A DNA stretch of 50,836 nucleotides from Candidatus Nomurabacteria bacterium (GCA_026395895.1 JAPLXV010000011.1:1-50836), one strand, 5' to 3'; numbered from the stretch's first letter, positions 17,569 through 27,600 are shown. Made by a program: numbers and translations. The notes: a model not told the origin generated them from the letters alone.

Positions 17569-17985
17569 ATGCCAATAAAACCTGAACTAAATGTTTCTGG
17601 ATATAGGGGTATTTGGGGAGAAACTTTAACAAATGAAATCGTGTTAAAATACACGCATGCTTTTGTTCTTTTCACAAAAGAAGAATCAAAAAAAGAAAAT
17701 CCAACTATTTTAATTGGTAGAGATGGAAGAGAAAGTGGTTTGGAAATTAAAAAAATAATATTAAAGGAATTAAAAAAATTAGAAGTCGAAGCAATTGACG
17801 GAGATGTGTTGCCTACCCCGACTGTTTTATTCTCAGTCCGTAAACATAATTATGATGGAGCTATTATTATTACCGCTTCACACAATCCAATAGAATATAA
17901 TGGTCTAAAGTTTGTTAATAAAGAAGGTCTTTTCACTATGGAAAAAGAAATAGAAAAAATAAATAGATATTATGAACATCCCTAA
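17569..17985 (+). CDS. Phosphomannomutase/phosphoglucomutase-type protein, N-terminal part (split ORF)
   Basis: GYRGIWGETL, ILIGRDGRESG, IIITASHNPIEYNGLKF. Confidence 0.9.
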   Translation: MPIKPELNVSGYRGIWGETLTNEIVLKYTHAFVLFTKEESKKENPTILIGRDGRESGLEIKKIILKELKKLEVEAIDGDVLPTPTVLFSVRKHNYDGAIIITASHNPIEYNGLKFVNKEGLFTMEKEIEKINRYYEHP

Positions 17986-18889
17986 TTTTACAAAAGAACA
18001 CGCAGATCAAATTTTAGCTAATATAAATGTAAAAGCGATTCGCGCTAGAGGTTTTAGGGTGGCTGTTGATATGATTAATGCTTCTGCTTCTGTAATGGAC
18101 CCATACCTTTTTGAAAAATTAGGGGTAGAATTAATTCCGATAAATAATATTCCAAATGGGAAATTTACTCATAAACCTGAGCCCCTTAAAGAGAATCTGG
18201 ATGATATAGCTAAATTAGTTATAAAATCAAAAGCAGACCTCGGTTTTGTACACGACCCAGACGCAGATAGACTGGTAGTAATTAATGAAAATGGAGAAGT
18301 AATTCTAGAAGAATATTCTTTAGCTCTAGCAGTAGAAAATATTTTATCAAAAAATCCCGGCAAACTAATTGTAATAAATTTATCTACTTCCAAAATGAGC
18401 GTAGACATTGCAAACAAATATAAAAGTAAGTGCATCCTCGCAAAAGTTGGTGAACCAAATGTGGTGAAAGAAATTATTTATCAAAAAGCCATTATTGGTG
18501 GTGAAGGAAATGGTGGAATAATCTATCCTACCATAAATACAGTACGAGATAGTTTCGTAGGTCTTTCTTTAATCTTGGAACTTTTGGCCGAAAGAAAACA
18601 AACTGTCAATGAGTGTGTTGCTACGCTACCAAAATATTTCATGAAAAAAGATAAGTGGTCAATAGTTGATAAAAATTTGAAAGATATTATTTTAAAATTA
18701 AAAACACATTTTAAAGAAGCTAAAACTACTGAAATAGATGGTATTCGTCTTGATTTTCCAGACGGTTCCTGGCTTCATTTACATCCTTCAAACACAGAAC
18801 CTATCGTTCGTCTTTTTGGCGAAACAAAAACACAAGAAAAAATCGAAGCTTTATTTAAAGAAGTTAAATTGACTTTAAACTCCAAATAA
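17972..18889 (+). CDS. Phosphomannomutase/phosphoglucomutase-type protein, C-terminal part (split ORF)
   Basis: GFVHDPDADRL metal loop, GGEGNGG, HPSNTEPIVRLFGET; starts 14 nt before stop of the upstream ORF in another frame. Confidence 0.9.
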   Translation: MNIPNFTKEHADQILANINVKAIRARGFRVAVDMINASASVMDPYLFEKLGVELIPINNIPNGKFTHKPEPLKENLDDIAKLVIKSKADLGFVHDPDADRLVVINENGEVILEEYSLALAVENILSKNPGKLIVINLSTSKMSVDIANKYKSKCILAKVGEPNVVKEIIYQKAIIGGEGNGGIIYPTINTVRDSFVGLSLILELLAERKQTVNECVATLPKYFMKKDKWSIVDKNLKDIILKLKTHFKEAKTTEIDGIRLDFPDGSWLHLHPSNTEPIVRLFGETKTQEKIEALFKEVKLTLNSK

Positions 18890-18910
18890 GTTAGTATTCA
18901 TATACATCAA

Positions 18911-19417
18911 TTGCGAGAAAGAATAAACAACCAAATACGAGCGAGTGAACTTCGTGTTATTGATAGTGAAGGTCAAAATCTCGGTGTTTTAAGTATAAAA
19001 GAGGCATTAGAACTAGCCCAAAACAAGGGTTTAGATCTGATTGAAATATCTCCAAGTGCTAATCCGCCTATCGCCAAGATAATGGATTTTGGTAAGTATC
19101 AATACGAGGTAAACAAGAAATTGAAGAAAGCTAAAGCTGGTTCTAAACCAACAGAAACAAAGTCTATTCAAATAAAAATAGGCACTGGAGACCACGACCT
19201 AGAGCTCAAGGCCAAAACTGCTTCAAAATGGTTAAAGGAAGGACATAGAATTAAAGTTGAACTTTTCCTTGCTGGACGTGCAAAGTATATGGATGAAAAA
19301 TTTTTAAGAGAAAGATTAGATAGAGTGCTTCATTTGATTACTGAAGAATATAAAATATCAGACGCATACAAAAAAGGTCCAAAAGGATTAATTACAACAA
19401 TAGAAAAAGCAAAATGA
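18911..19417 (+). CDS. infC: Translation initiation factor IF-3 (TTG start)
   Basis: NNQIRASELRVIDSEGQNLGVLSIKEAL, IAKIMDFGKYQYE. Confidence 0.96.
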   Translation: MRERINNQIRASELRVIDSEGQNLGVLSIKEALELAQNKGLDLIEISPSANPPIAKIMDFGKYQYEVNKKLKKAKAGSKPTETKSIQIKIGTGDHDLELKAKTASKWLKEGHRIKVELFLAGRAKYMDEKFLRERLDRVLHLITEEYKISDAYKKGPKGLITTIEKAK

Positions 19418-19608
19418 AAGGGATGAAAACAAACAAGTCATATACAAAAAGATTAAAACTTACAAAAAATGGAAAGGTTCTTTCGCGTAAACCGGGTTTT
19501 AATCATTTCAATGCTAAACAATCACGTACTCAGCAATTAGCCGGAAAGAAGGGTCAAAATTTTTTAATAAAAAACAAACCAAAGAGTCACTTATTACCAT
19601 TTAACTGA
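19414..19608 (+). CDS. rpmI: 50S ribosomal protein L35
   Basis: MKTNKSYTKRLKLTKNGKV...FNHFNAKQSRTQ; position between infC and rplT. Confidence 0.93.
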   Translation: MKGMKTNKSYTKRLKLTKNGKVLSRKPGFNHFNAKQSRTQQLAGKKGQNFLIKNKPKSHLLPFN

Positions 19609-19620
19609 AAATTAACGAGT

Positions 19621-19740
19621 GTAACGAATATAATTTTCGTTACCCTGTTAAATAATTTTTGCTAAAGCAAAAATTGTTCCAGTAGGAACATTTAACAAGG
19701 TGATGATTTTAATAATCGCTTCGCTCATTTAAAATCAATC
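19621..19740 (+). promoter_or_regulatory. Structured rpmI-rplT intergenic region (candidate L20 autoregulatory mRNA element)
   Basis: Hairpin 19621-19643; closing stem ccctgttaaat 19643-19653 / atttaacaagg 19690-19700 enclosing hairpins 19654-19675 and 19676-19689; gattttaa/ttaaaatc near rplT RBS. Confidence 0.6.
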
Positions 19741-20085
19741 ATGACTAGAGTAAAAAAGGGAGTACATGCATTAAAAAGACGCAGAAGCGTATTAAAACAA
19801 ACAAAAGGTTTTCGACATGGCCGAAGCACCAAAGAACGTCAAGCAAAAGAAGCACTTTTGCATTCTGGAAATTATTCTTTTGCTCATCGAAAAGATAAAA
19901 AATCACACAATCGAAAACTTTGGAATATAAAAATAAATGCCGGCGCTCGTGAACTAGGGATGTCTTATTCAAAATTTATCGGCGCACTTAAAGCTAAAAA
20001 TATATTACTAGACCGAAAAATTCTATCAGACTTAGCACAAAACGAGCCTTTAGTTTTTGCCAAAGTTTTAGAAAGCATCAAATAA
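19741..20085 (+). CDS. rplT: 50S ribosomal protein L20
   Basis: MTRVKKGVHALKRRRSVLKQTKGFRHGRST. Confidence 0.97.
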   Translation: MTRVKKGVHALKRRRSVLKQTKGFRHGRSTKERQAKEALLHSGNYSFAHRKDKKSHNRKLWNIKINAGARELGMSYSKFIGALKAKNILLDRKILSDLAQNEPLVFAKVLESIK

Positions 20086-20089
20086 TAAA

Positions 20090-20123
20090 AAACCCAGCTG
20101 TTCACGAGCAGCTGGGTTTTTTA
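20090..20123. terminator. Intrinsic terminator after rplT (bidirectional)
   Basis: aaaaacccagctg-ttcacgag-cagctgggtttttt. Confidence 0.9.
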
Positions 20124-20711
20124 TTTATCTATTTTATATTTTTTAACAACAGCAATTACATCGGCTACCATTTTCTTAGGATCATCGCTGATAACGATTT
20201 TATTATTAGGACGATGAGCTTTGGCAATTATATCCTTTAATTCAGTACTTGTCTCCCAAGGTCCTTCTAAAATACCTATAGCCTTGTTATCTTCAAAAGC
20301 GATAGTGAACTCATGAATGGTGCCAATGCGCCCACAACCGCATATAACAGCGTCAGAAGAACGAGTAAGGAGAAGGTCACGTCCCGGGTAGCCAAAACCG
20401 GTATAAATAATCAAATCCATATAATCAAGAGGAAGTTTATAAACTTTTACATGTTCTTCTTCTGAAGCTGCTGGAGAAAAACCAATTGATATTCCCCCCT
20501 TTTCTTTGGCTCCCATAGCTGCCCAAAAAGGAAAACCGGTAGTCGCTCCTGTTACTAAAATGGCTCCTTGTCGAGCTATTTCGCGTCCAAGTTCTTTTGC
20601 TATCTCTGATGTATTTAAACCACAATTACCTATATCAGCTGCTCCAGAAACGCATATTTTTATTTGATTGTGCCCATGCTTATTGTAAGGACTTGAAGAA
20701 TTAATATCCAT
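20121..20711 (-). CDS. SLOG/LOG-superfamily (TIGR00725-like) nucleotide-binding protein
   Basis: CVSGAADIG, GAILVTGATTGFPFWAAMGAKEKGG, AVICGCGRIGTIHEFTIAFEDNKAIGIL. Confidence 0.75.
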   Translation of the reverse strand: MDINSSSPYNKHGHNQIKICVSGAADIGNCGLNTSEIAKELGREIARQGAILVTGATTGFPFWAAMGAKEKGGISIGFSPAASEEEHVKVYKLPLDYMDLIIYTGFGYPGRDLLLTRSSDAVICGCGRIGTIHEFTIAFEDNKAIGILEGPWETSTELKDIIAKAHRPNNKIVISDDPKKMVADVIAVVKKYKIDK

Positions 20712-20744
20712 ATTTTTATTGTATGCTCTCTATTATTGCATTTT

Positions 20745-22109
20745 TTAGAGAGAAAGTAAAACACTCTCGCCCTGTAATGGTGCAGATGCATCTATCCCCA
20801 AATTATCTTTTATCCTCTGAACCAAAAACATTTCAGATTTCGGTTCACCCATAACTACAAAAACTTTCTTCACTACCTTTTGCATATCTTCAACAAAATG
20901 AAATAAACCATCCCCATCTTTATGTCCTGAATATCCTAAAATAACTTCAACTTTTGCTCGTACATTTACTTCTTCTCCTGAAATACGTAATTTTTTTACT
21001 CCTTCTTCAATTAAACGCCCCATACTGCCGGAAGATTGATACCCGGTAAGTAAAATAGTGTTGTTAGGGTCAGGTAAAAAATGCTGTTCATGGTGTACTA
21101 TACGCCCTCCTGAAGACATGCCTGAGCCAGCAATAACTATCTTTGGATTAGGTGCATCGTTAATTAGTCTAGAATCTTCTGACTGTAAAGTAGAATGAAG
21201 CCCAGGAAAATCAAATAAATATTTGTCTTTTGATAAAACTTTCTGGGCTGTTTCATTAAAATAATCCTTAAATTGTTTAAAAATTTCAGTCAAACGAATA
21301 GCCAGAGGAGAATCAAAAAAAATAGGCATTATCGGTATGCGTTTATTTCTAACCGAATCATCCAGTTCAAATAAAAGTTCTTGGGAACGTTCCAGAGAAA
21401 AGGTAGGGATGATGAGTGTTCCCTTTTTATTATAATTATCTTTAATTACTTTTTCTAAAAGATTTCTTCTGTCATCTCTGGATTCGTGATTTCTGTCACC
21501 ATAAACACTTTCCATTATTAAATAATCTGCATCAGTAATCTTTTCAGTATCAGGTAATAACGGTGATGGCGAATTACCCAAATCTCCAGTAAAAAGAATC
21601 TTCTTGCCATTGTAAATAAATTCAATCATGGCTGAACCTAAAATATGCCCGGCATCTTTAAAAGATACTTCTAGGTTGTCGGTGATTTTTATCTCTTCGT
21701 GATAATCAAAGGAAAGCCATAACAAAAAGGCTGCTTTGATGTTTTCTTCAGAATATATTTTTTCTAGATTAAATTGTCTATCTTTAGACAAAATACCAGC
21801 AGTATCTTCCAACATTGGGAGAGTAAGCGCACGAGTGGGTTTTGTAGAATAAATTTTCCCATGAAAACCTTCATAAATTAACTTCGGAATTCTTCCAATA
21901 TGGTCTATGTGAGAATGAGTAATAAAAAGAATATCAATTTCTTTTGGGTCATAAAGAAAAGGTGTCCAGTTAACATCATCTGCTAATTTTGATCCTTGGG
22001 TAAGACCACAATCAATCAAGATTTTTTTACCGTCAATCTCAAAAAGAAAATTCGCTCCTGTGACCGAACCTGTTCCTCCACAAAATGTTATTCTAGCGAT
22101 GCTTGGCAT
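20745..22109 (-). CDS. Metallo-beta-lactamase/beta-CASP RNase-type protein
   Basis: FITHSHIDHIGRIPKL, FTGDLGNSPSPLLP, SGMSSGGRIVHH, GYSGHKDGDGL. Confidence 0.92.
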   Translation of the reverse strand: MPSIARITFCGGTGSVTGANFLFEIDGKKILIDCGLTQGSKLADDVNWTPFLYDPKEIDILFITHSHIDHIGRIPKLIYEGFHGKIYSTKPTRALTLPMLEDTAGILSKDRQFNLEKIYSEENIKAAFLLWLSFDYHEEIKITDNLEVSFKDAGHILGSAMIEFIYNGKKILFTGDLGNSPSPLLPDTEKITDADYLIMESVYGDRNHESRDDRRNLLEKVIKDNYNKKGTLIIPTFSLERSQELLFELDDSVRNKRIPIMPIFFDSPLAIRLTEIFKQFKDYFNETAQKVLSKDKYLFDFPGLHSTLQSEDSRLINDAPNPKIVIAGSGMSSGGRIVHHEQHFLPDPNNTILLTGYQSSGSMGRLIEEGVKKLRISGEEVNVRAKVEVILGYSGHKDGDGLFHFVEDMQKVVKKVFVVMGEPKSEMFLVQRIKDNLGIDASAPLQGESVLLSL

Positions 22110-22113
22110 TGTT

Positions 22114-22509
22114 TTATTGTACTATATTTTTTTTAATAGACATAATTTTTATAAAATAAAATATAGCAAAAGTACCACCAGCCAAATCAAAAAAGATATC
22201 TGAAATAGTATCCAAGGTATTAAAAAGATTTCCTGTAATAGTCCTATCAATTATAATTTCAAACACTTCCCATAAAACACCAATCAACAAAACACCTAAG
22301 ATAAGGTAAAAAATTGATTTAAGAGAAATGTCTTTAATTTTTAAAAACCAAATAAGAGCCAAACCAAGCCACAATCCTCCTAAAAAATGCATCGGCATAT
22401 CAAAATACCATATAGAAGAATACCAGTAAAATCTCATTGCTAGATAATTTAACAAAAAGATAAGGAAAATTAGAGATAACAAACGTATTAAAAGTTTTTT
22501 GGAATCCAT
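22114..22509 (-). CDS. Multi-pass membrane protein (YjdF/VanZ-like)
   Basis: Hydrophobic helices; FDMPMHFLGGLWLG, WEVFEI, DTISDIFFDLAGG. Confidence 0.65.
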   Translation of the reverse strand: MDSKKLLIRLLSLIFLIFLLNYLAMRFYWYSSIWYFDMPMHFLGGLWLGLALIWFLKIKDISLKSIFYLILGVLLIGVLWEVFEIIIDRTITGNLFNTLDTISDIFFDLAGGTFAIFYFIKIMSIKKNIVQ

Positions 22510-22542
22510 ACTGATATTATAATCCTTTTTTCAAAAAAAATC

Positions 22543-22560
22543 CCTCCGACCCAGGTCGGA
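22543..22560. terminator. ctccgac/gtcggag hairpin flanked by A and T runs
   Basis: aaaaaaaatccctccgacccaggtcggagagaattttt. Confidence 0.6.
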
Positions 22561-22573
22561 GAGAATTTTTCTT

Positions 22574-22697
22574 AGGGTTATTTCCGATGTATTACCATAG
22601 CTTATAGCTAAGTGGGTACCAGACATCTAAGGCCAAGGCCGAATATGATCGAGGCTCCCATAAAATATTGTTCTAGGTAATAATCGGAAATAACCCT
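22574..22697. repeat. TIR-bounded ~124-bp element (MITE-like or structured RNA)
   Basis: agggttatttccgatgtattac 22574-22595 vs reverse complement of gtaataatcggaaataaccct 22677-22697. Confidence 0.75.
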
Positions 22698-22769
22698 ACT
22701 TAAAGTCTATGCCTTTTAAAAAAGTTAGCAACTGGACGAAACTATTTTTCTGTTTTTGAATTATTCAGG

Positions 22770-23852
22770 TTAAAGTTTAAGAGCTTTTACTAACTGTTTT
22801 ATGAGCCCAACTACTACAGGAGGAGCCAATAAACTATAAGATTCAACACCTTCGTCGTCTTTTATAATCCAAGGTTCTTCGCTAATGCTAGTTTTGCCAG
22901 TTTTTTCGTCATATTTGAATACATATTTAGGGGTTACCTCATAATCATCTATAATATTATCTTTCACACTATTAACAGGCACAGAATTCCTAAGAAGCAC
23001 TTTGGGTACTCCATGAAGCGACATTACTTTTCTAATCAACTTCTCATCTAAATCTAAACGTTCGCGAACACTTTCAATACCAGCGTTATCCCCTTCTTTT
23101 CCAACCATTCTCGCTCCACTGCATTCTGTGTTATCACAAATCAAGAAAAACTCTTTTGAATTTTTATCATAACCAATTTCTCTGGTCGGGAAAGTGGTCA
23201 AATTTCTCGGCGCCTGGCATTTTGGACAAACTACACGATTACGCATACGTTCATCAATTACTGATTCGGGGATATTAATGGCGACAAATATATCGGGATC
23301 AAGACGATAATCTGCTAAATCTCTAAAATATAATGAATACTGTACCTGATCCAAATCACGTGGAAAACCATCCAAAAAAATAACTTTCCTATCAAATTTA
23401 TCAATCTCTCTTTTTAAAAGAGTAAGGATAAATTCTGTCGGCAAAAGTACTTTCTGATTTTTCCATACTAAAGCATCAATGGAGTCTTCAATAGAGATAT
23501 AACCACGATAGTGATCTTCTAGATATTCAACGATTTCTTTTTTCTTTTCTGGATCATTGATATTTTTATAAGTTGTACGAACTAAATCCCCTACAGAAAT
23601 ATGTCCAATTTTATCTGCCCCAAAAATTTCTGACATTAGTTTTGTATAAGTCCCTTTACCAGAATTTTTCTTACCGAGGAAGTAAGCAATAAAGGTATTT
23701 TCTTCTAAATATTTTTTAATTTTATTAATTTCCACTCCTACTTTTGCTTCAAAATATTTTTTTCGTCCTTCTGGATCGTTAAGATTAAACCTCTCAGTAA
23801 GATTTGGCACCTTAGTTTGAATAATCGGAAAATTGGTTAATGGTCCTTTCAT
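22770..23852 (-). CDS. Adenylate kinase-like nucleoside monophosphate kinase (long form, zinc-lid type)
   Basis: GKKNSGKGTYTKLMSEIFG, ISVGDLVR, FLDGFPRDLDQVQ, CPKCQAP..CDNTEC. Confidence 0.88.
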   Translation of the reverse strand: MKGPLTNFPIIQTKVPNLTERFNLNDPEGRKKYFEAKVGVEINKIKKYLEENTFIAYFLGKKNSGKGTYTKLMSEIFGADKIGHISVGDLVRTTYKNINDPEKKKEIVEYLEDHYRGYISIEDSIDALVWKNQKVLLPTEFILTLLKREIDKFDRKVIFLDGFPRDLDQVQYSLYFRDLADYRLDPDIFVAINIPESVIDERMRNRVVCPKCQAPRNLTTFPTREIGYDKNSKEFFLICDNTECSGARMVGKEGDNAGIESVRERLDLDEKLIRKVMSLHGVPKVLLRNSVPVNSVKDNIIDDYEVTPKYVFKYDEKTGKTSISEEPWIIKDDEGVESYSLLAPPVVVGLIKQLVKALKL

Positions 23853-23941
23853 AGTAATATATAAATAAAAAATTTAGCTTTCGCTAATTAATTGTAATAT
23901 AAGAATTATAGCAGATTTTTAAAAAAATTCCAAATGTTGTT

Positions 23942-26704
23942 TTATTGCATGGTTGCATATCTAGACATAATTTCTGCTTCTACTTCTTCTCGATCACGTC
24001 CAAATTTCATATATGAAAGTTGTTTCAAATTATCTACAATATCGGGATTACCTTTTTCTGGAGCAAAAGTTTCAATGTTAAAAGGTTTGGTTGGTTGGCC
24101 TTTTACTAACATACTCATATAAGCATTGTAGTTGTCTAATTTTGTTATATCTTGAGCATTAAAGATTGGTTTAAATTTTGGTTCTAGAAAAGTAGCATCC
24201 TCAGTTCCAACACGAAAGACAGCCATTGAACCAACGTTACCAAAAACTGCATTTTTTATATTTTCCTCAAGTTGAGTAATATATTGATGAGCAATATTTA
24301 ATGATAATCTATATTTTCTAGCCTCAGACAAAATAGAAGCAATGGAATCGGTAGTGACATTCTGGAATTCATCAATATAAAGATAAAAATCATTCATTTT
24401 TTGACCAAACATATCTACTCGTGAAAGTGCGGCTATTTGTATCTTCCCTACCAATACTAAGCCAATCAAATTTGCATTGATATCGCCCAATCTACCTTTA
24501 GAAAGATTTACCAAAAGAATTTTTTTCTCATCCATAATTTTTCTAAAGTTAAAAACCGAATTTTGTTGGAGCACCACTGGACGCATAATATCGTTGGAAA
24601 TAAAGTTATCAAATTTGGATGAAATATAAGGAACAAAGTTTGCCAAAGACTGATCTCCTGTTGTTTGTTCGGCAGAAACCCAAAATTGTTTAATAATAGG
24701 ATTTTTACACTTGGCTAGTTTCATATCACGAAATTCTTTATCTGCCAAAACTCTGGTAATTTCCAACAAAGTTGAACCTGATTCTGGATCTTCCATTACT
24801 AGAAAAGCGCTATTGCGAAAATACTGCTCAAACATCGCTCCGCCACCGATTTTCATATCAAATAATTTATTAAAAATACCCATCATTTCATTCACTACAA
24901 AAGTCTTCTGTTCCGGATATTTTGGGTCATATTCAAGCATATTCAATCCCATTGGTCTGGCAGTATAAGCAGGATCAAAATAAATTACATCGTCAATACG
25001 TTCTTTTGGAATACGAGACAAAATGGTTTGAATATCTGTGCCATGCGGGTCAACGTAGCAACAACCATCGCCGTTTTTTATGTCCTGAGTAATCATATTG
25101 AGCATAATATTTGTTTTACCTGTTCCTGTTTGACCGATGACATAAAAATGTCTCATGCGATCCTCGCGAGCCAGGTGTATATTAGTATCTTTACCTCGAT
25201 ATCTATTAAATCCAAGTATAATTCCCTCTTGCCCCATTTCCATAGGAGCTGGAGCTATACCAGCTTTTGCTTCTTTCAGTTGTGGCTGACTCCCGATGCC
25301 AACTGGGAAGTGAAATACAGAAGAAAGCTCTTTTAAATTCATCGGCAAAATTTTATCACTAGAAAAAATGCGATACGAAAAATCATGAAAAAGTTTTTTC
25401 AAATCACTGCCATAAAATTTTTCAAAAACAAAAGAATTACTGGCTGTCTCAGTAAACTGATTGAAAGAAGATTCTATTTCTTGCAGTATTGCCTCAGCTC
25501 TTTCTTTAGTCGAAGCTGAAGTGATAACACGAATGTTCGCTTTCATTATAGTACTTTTCATTTTGTTCCCTATTTTTTCTACTGCTCCTTCATCTACTGC
25601 TTTTCTTCCTTTGATATATTTTTCTTCTGGTTTTTCTTCTTTTTTCTTTACGCCAAAAAGCAAATCTTTGGAAGCTTTTAAAAAGGCTTTATTAAACTTA
25701 TAAAAATTGTCCGCCGCGTGTTTAACTGACGTCCCGCTTTTAACATCATCTAAAATCAAATGAAATTCATTAATAAATTTTTCACCAGCTGGAGCTATTA
25801 CCAGTTGAATAGCTGCACCTTCCCCTTCTGTTTTTAATTTAGAAAAAACATTCAGTATGGCACCCATTGGGTCATGTTCTATTTGGTCATAAGTCTTTAT
25901 GGGAAGCACGGGACGTTCAGAAAAACTAGCATAAGCACCAGCCGATCCACCCTTTTCATTAAAAATATTATAATCGTCTGAAACCTCGCGAATTTTTGCA
26001 TCATGATAAAAAGAAAGTACTTGTTTTTCAAAAAGTGAAACGTGTTTATTGGGTATAGCAGCAAAAACTATTACCTCATCAGAAACATTACTAAGGGCTA
26101 CTTCCAAAGTAAAATAATTTTCTTTTTCATTATTTTTTCCTTCCGATATAGACTGCATTCCAGCATAAAATTGTTCCATTGCACCGATAAATTCTTTAAA
26201 GCTTTTTGATTTATCAGCTTCTTCTTGTGGCGGAGGAAGAGTGATTTCAAAAAGAGTCATGTGAAGAGATTTATAAAGTGGTGTCCCTTCCTTTAAATCA
26301 AAAACTACTCCCGTTTTTAAGTATTGAACTAATATTCGATGGAAATCATCATCTATGTGCGGGTCATTCATAACTTCTACAACAGATAATGCATTTCGAA
26401 TTCCTTTAGTTACCACCACTCCTAAAAGTTCTTCCATAATAGTATCGTGTGCTTCTGGTTTCAGTTTCAAGACAATGGCTTCTGCTTCGTTTTTCTTAAA
26501 AACACTATCTTTATGCAAAACATCTTCTAACGGTTTTTGTTTATATTCTCCAATGATATCTCTGACAGCATTTTCGTTCGCTTGTTCGTGGTGTCCAGTA
26601 TCTATCAATTCTTTTTCTCGTTTAGCCACGTGGGCACGCAAATAATCAAGCTCCTCTTCTGGAGTTTTAAACTTTGGCATTTCACTAAAAAATGATCCTT
26701 CCAT
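23942..26704 (-). CDS. Type IV secretion/TraD-TraG-HerA-like ATPase
   Basis: FYVIGQTGTGKTNIMLNMITQDI, CCYVDPHGTD, FYLYIDEFQNVTTDSIASILSEARKYRLSLNIAHQYITQL. Confidence 0.85.
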   Translation of the reverse strand: MEGSFFSEMPKFKTPEEELDYLRAHVAKREKELIDTGHHEQANENAVRDIIGEYKQKPLEDVLHKDSVFKKNEAEAIVLKLKPEAHDTIMEELLGVVVTKGIRNALSVVEVMNDPHIDDDFHRILVQYLKTGVVFDLKEGTPLYKSLHMTLFEITLPPPQEEADKSKSFKEFIGAMEQFYAGMQSISEGKNNEKENYFTLEVALSNVSDEVIVFAAIPNKHVSLFEKQVLSFYHDAKIREVSDDYNIFNEKGGSAGAYASFSERPVLPIKTYDQIEHDPMGAILNVFSKLKTEGEGAAIQLVIAPAGEKFINEFHLILDDVKSGTSVKHAADNFYKFNKAFLKASKDLLFGVKKKEEKPEEKYIKGRKAVDEGAVEKIGNKMKSTIMKANIRVITSASTKERAEAILQEIESSFNQFTETASNSFVFEKFYGSDLKKLFHDFSYRIFSSDKILPMNLKELSSVFHFPVGIGSQPQLKEAKAGIAPAPMEMGQEGIILGFNRYRGKDTNIHLAREDRMRHFYVIGQTGTGKTNIMLNMITQDIKNGDGCCYVDPHGTDIQTILSRIPKERIDDVIYFDPAYTARPMGLNMLEYDPKYPEQKTFVVNEMMGIFNKLFDMKIGGGAMFEQYFRNSAFLVMEDPESGSTLLEITRVLADKEFRDMKLAKCKNPIIKQFWVSAEQTTGDQSLANFVPYISSKFDNFISNDIMRPVVLQQNSVFNFRKIMDEKKILLVNLSKGRLGDINANLIGLVLVGKIQIAALSRVDMFGQKMNDFYLYIDEFQNVTTDSIASILSEARKYRLSLNIAHQYITQLEENIKNAVFGNVGSMAVFRVGTEDATFLEPKFKPIFNAQDITKLDNYNAYMSMLVKGQPTKPFNIETFAPEKGNPDIVDNLKQLSYMKFGRDREEVEAEIMSRYATMQ

Positions 26705-26742
26705 GGATTAATTATAACATACTAAAAAAGCTTTTGAATTTT

Positions 26743-26829
26743 ATTCCCCTCTTGAGGGGTGACTCGCTTGCGAGACGGGGTGGAAAATTCATCCACCTCC
26801 CCCTAAAGGGTACTCCTCAAGAGGAGAAT
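26743..26829. repeat. Compound palindromic repeat after the map stop codon
   Basis: attcccctcttgagg ... cctcaagaggagaat arms (14/15) with inner ctcgcttgcgag hairpin. Confidence 0.8.
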
Positions 26830-27600
26830 TTAAATTTTAGTGAGTATCTCCGGCTCGCCTTCGGTAATCAAAATGGTGTGTTCAAAATGGGCGCTTTTTT
26901 TGCCGTCGGCCGTGCGAAAAGTATAGCCATCTTTATCTAAAACCACATTTTTTGTCCCATTATTTAACATCGGTTCTATGGCTATGACCATTCCCGGCAC
27001 AAGTTTTGCTCCAGTATTTGCTTTGCCAAAATTTGGTACATAAGGGTCTTCGTGTATGTGTTTTCCAACTCCATGTCCAGATAAAACTTCTACAATGCCA
27101 TATCTGTGTGGACGAACAAAATTTTCTATACTATTACTAATATCCCCAATTCGATATCCTCCTTGCGCTGCGTTGATTCCTACATCTAAAGCTTTTTCTG
27201 TCACTTCAATAAGTTTTGCAGACGCTTTACTTATTTCACCTACCGGCACAGTAAGCGCCATATCTGTAAAAAGTCCATTATGCTTTAGTCCTAAATCAAG
27301 AGAAACAATGTCGCCTTCTTGCAAAATTTTATTTCTATTTGGAATTCCATGCACCACTTCGTTGTTTACTGAAACACAAATAGATGCTGGGTAAGCAAAA
27401 TCTGCTCCCTCCGGTTTGTAATTCAAAAATGCCGGTTCGTCGCCCATCTCTTTTATCAACTTGGCGGCGCAATCGTCTAAATCTTTAGTGGAAATTCCCG
27501 GTTTTACCATTTCTTTTACTTTGTACAAAACAGTAGCCAGTCTTTTGCCTCCTTCTCTTAGTATTTTAATTTCTTCTTTTGTTTTGATAATTATTGCCAT
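26830..27600 (-). CDS. map: Type I methionine aminopeptidase
   Basis: ICVSVNNEVVHGIP, VSLDLGLKHNGLFTDMALT, LSGHGVGKHIHEDPYVPNFG. Confidence 0.97.
   Translation of the reverse strand: MAIIIKTKEEIKILREGGKRLATVLYKVKEMVKPGISTKDLDDCAAKLIKEMGDEPAFLNYKPEGADFAYPASICVSVNNEVVHGIPNRNKILQEGDIVSLDLGLKHNGLFTDMALTVPVGEISKASAKLIEVTEKALDVGINAAQGGYRIGDISNSIENFVRPHRYGIVEVLSGHGVGKHIHEDPYVPNFGKANTGAKLVPGMVIAIEPMLNNGTKNVVLDKDGYTFRTADGKKSAHFEHTILITEGEPEILTKI

Noticed and set aside
18911-18913. TTG start of infC as an anomaly
   Set aside because: Non-canonical infC starts are well known and linked to IF3 autoregulation; not unusual enough to list as a finding.
23942-26704. Conjugative element anchored by the TraD/HerA-like ATPase
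   Set aside because: No relaxase or other T4SS genes nearby; it sits among housekeeping genes, and comparable ATPases appear to be chromosomal genes in such lineages.
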